6,156 nucleotides of DNA from Pseudomonadota bacterium. GTDB lineage: Bacteria; Pseudomonadota; Alphaproteobacteria; Rhizobiales; Xanthobacteraceae. The notes below the pieces were generated by a model. That model did no database searches. It saw only the letters and a list, made by a program, of their open reading frames with translations, and was not told the origin of the DNA. The stretch spans positions 1-6,156 of the forward strand of contig JAEWCJ010000372.1 in assembly GCA_023390695.1 (NCBI GenBank), written 5' to 3'. Made by a program: the position numbers and the translations under genes. This document shows positions 5,467-6,156 of the stretch, in pieces. Positions within the stretch are counted from its first letter, which is position 1, and every line of letters starts with the position of its first letter.

Positions 5467-6156
5467 CTCGCCAGCAGCGGTTTGGCATCGAGGCTTTCGG
5501 CCCGGCTTTTCCGCAACAAGGCTTCGGCATGCAGGGTGGCGATCGTCAGAATGGCGATCGCCACGCCCTGATGCAGCAGGGCCAGCGAAATCGGCACCTG
5601 GTAGAGCAGCGTGACAATGCCGATGACGGCTTGTCCGGTGACGGTGATGGCAATCCAGACCGCTGCGGTCACGGCGGTGCCGTGCCGCAGGCTTTTCCAG
5701 ATATCGAGCGCGTGCCAGACGGCAAAGCCCCACAGGGCATACGCCATCATGCGGTGCAGGAACTGCACCATCAGATCATTCTCGAAGATATTCCGCCAAG
5801 CCGGCGTCAGGAACCAGAGCCGGTCCGCCGCGGGAACGAGCGCACCGTCAATCAGCGGCCAGGTGTTATAGGTCAGTCCGGCATCAAGTCCGGCGACCAG
5901 CGCGCCGAGATAGATCTGCAGCAGAACGAGCACGACCAGCACGCCGGCGCTGATCCTGATGCGTGCCGGCATTTGCGGAACCGCACGCGGCGTCAGTCCG
6001 CGCCAGGTCCAGACGATCCCGGCATAGATCACGCAGGCGAGCGTCATGTGGAAAGCAAGCCGATATTGCGACACGCTCACGCGATCGCTGAGGCCGGAAT
6101 AGACCATCCACCAGCCGACGCCCCCCTGCAGCGCGCCCAGGCCGAACAACGTCCAA
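5463..6156 (-). CDS. ctaA: Heme A synthase, COX15/CtaA family (partial, N-terminus outside window)
   Basis: The frame is open to the right edge, showing the last 230 residues; the remainder, probably over 100 residues, lies beyond position 6156. Heme A synthase is an inner-membrane protein that oxidises heme O to heme A for aa3-type cytochrome c oxidase. Family signatures, counted from the first visible residue, are LGALQGGVGWWMV (6-18), SQYRLAFHMTLAC (29-41), GLDAGLTYNTWPLIDG (89-104), FENDLMVQFLHRMMAYALWG (124-143) and ISLALLHQGVAIAI (189-202). His36, His134 and His195 match conserved histidines; the last two correspond to the C-terminal heme-ligand pair. About five or six membrane helices are visible. 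A TTG at 6147-6149 is an internal leucine (Trp-Thr-Leu-Phe precedes the GLGALQGG block), not the start. It converges on the sulfhydrylase gene with a four-base overlap. Confidence 0.95.
   Translation of the reverse strand, partial: WTLFGLGALQGGVGWWMVYSGLSDRVSVSQYRLAFHMTLACVIYAGIVWTWRGLTPRAVPQMPARIRISAGVLVVLVLLQIYLGALVAGLDAGLTYNTWPLIDGALVPAADRLWFLTPAWRNIFENDLMVQFLHRMMAYALWGFAVWHALDIWKSLRHGTAVTAAVWIAITVTGQAVIGIVTLLYQVPISLALLHQGVAIAILTIATLHAEALLRKSRAESLDAKPLLAS

Noticed and set aside
4288..5733. A 481-residue open frame on the minus strand opposite the sulfhydrylase gene
   Set aside because: It is antisense to a well-conserved enzyme and reads into ctaA in another frame. Its composition, rich in Arg, His, Gly and Asp, is typical of a GC-rich antisense shadow, and it shows no family motif.
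6147..6149. TTG as the start codon of ctaA
   Set aside because: The frame continues upstream to the window edge, and the family has a further N-terminal half with more membrane helices, so this TTG is an internal leucine.

Overview
This 6.2 kb window is GC-rich chromosomal DNA, most likely from an alphaproteobacterium of the order Hyphomicrobiales (Rhizobiales), near Bradyrhizobiaceae/Xanthobacteraceae. The assignment rests on the style of the L13 and S9 proteins, the COX15-type CtaA, the GC-rich third codon positions and the remembered gene neighbourhood; no database search was possible. I see no mobile element, CRISPR array, tRNA or rRNA. This is mostly ordinary core chromosome, and I found no convincing new multi-gene system.

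Layout, left to right. (1) 1-378, minus: the N-terminal membrane part of an integral membrane protein that runs off the left edge, probably the sensor half of a GGDEF-type signalling protein. (2) 379-596: a gap holding a very clear intrinsic terminator for the ribosomal operon plus two small palindromic elements. (3) 597-1537, minus: the rplM-rpsI operon (L13 then S9), with a good promoter at 1568-1596 below an AT-rich block. (4) 1662-2102, minus: a PaaI-like hotdog thioesterase. (5) 2198-3004, plus, divergent from it: a crotonase-family protein of the ECHDC3 type that lacks both catalytic glutamates of enoyl-CoA hydratase. (6) 3004-3246, plus: an 80-residue two-helix membrane protein whose start overlaps the stop of (5). 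(7) 3318-3914, plus: a small CoA-binding Rossmann protein (YccU family). (8) 4186-5466, plus: PLP-dependent O-acetylhomoserine sulfhydrylase. (9) 5463-6156, minus: the C-terminal two thirds of heme A synthase (CtaA/COX15), running off the right edge and meeting (8) tail to tail with a 4-base overlap.

Functionally, the window joins translation (L13, S9), acyl-CoA-related enzymes (thioesterase, crotonase homologue, CoA-binding protein), methionine/homocysteine synthesis and respiratory heme A synthesis. Genes 5 and 6 look translationally coupled, and gene 7 follows 71 bases later on the same strand, so 5-7 may be one transcript. The items most worth a second look are the catalytically atypical crotonase, the coupled small membrane protein with a CX3C motif, and the palindromes in the 271-base gap before the sulfhydrylase gene.
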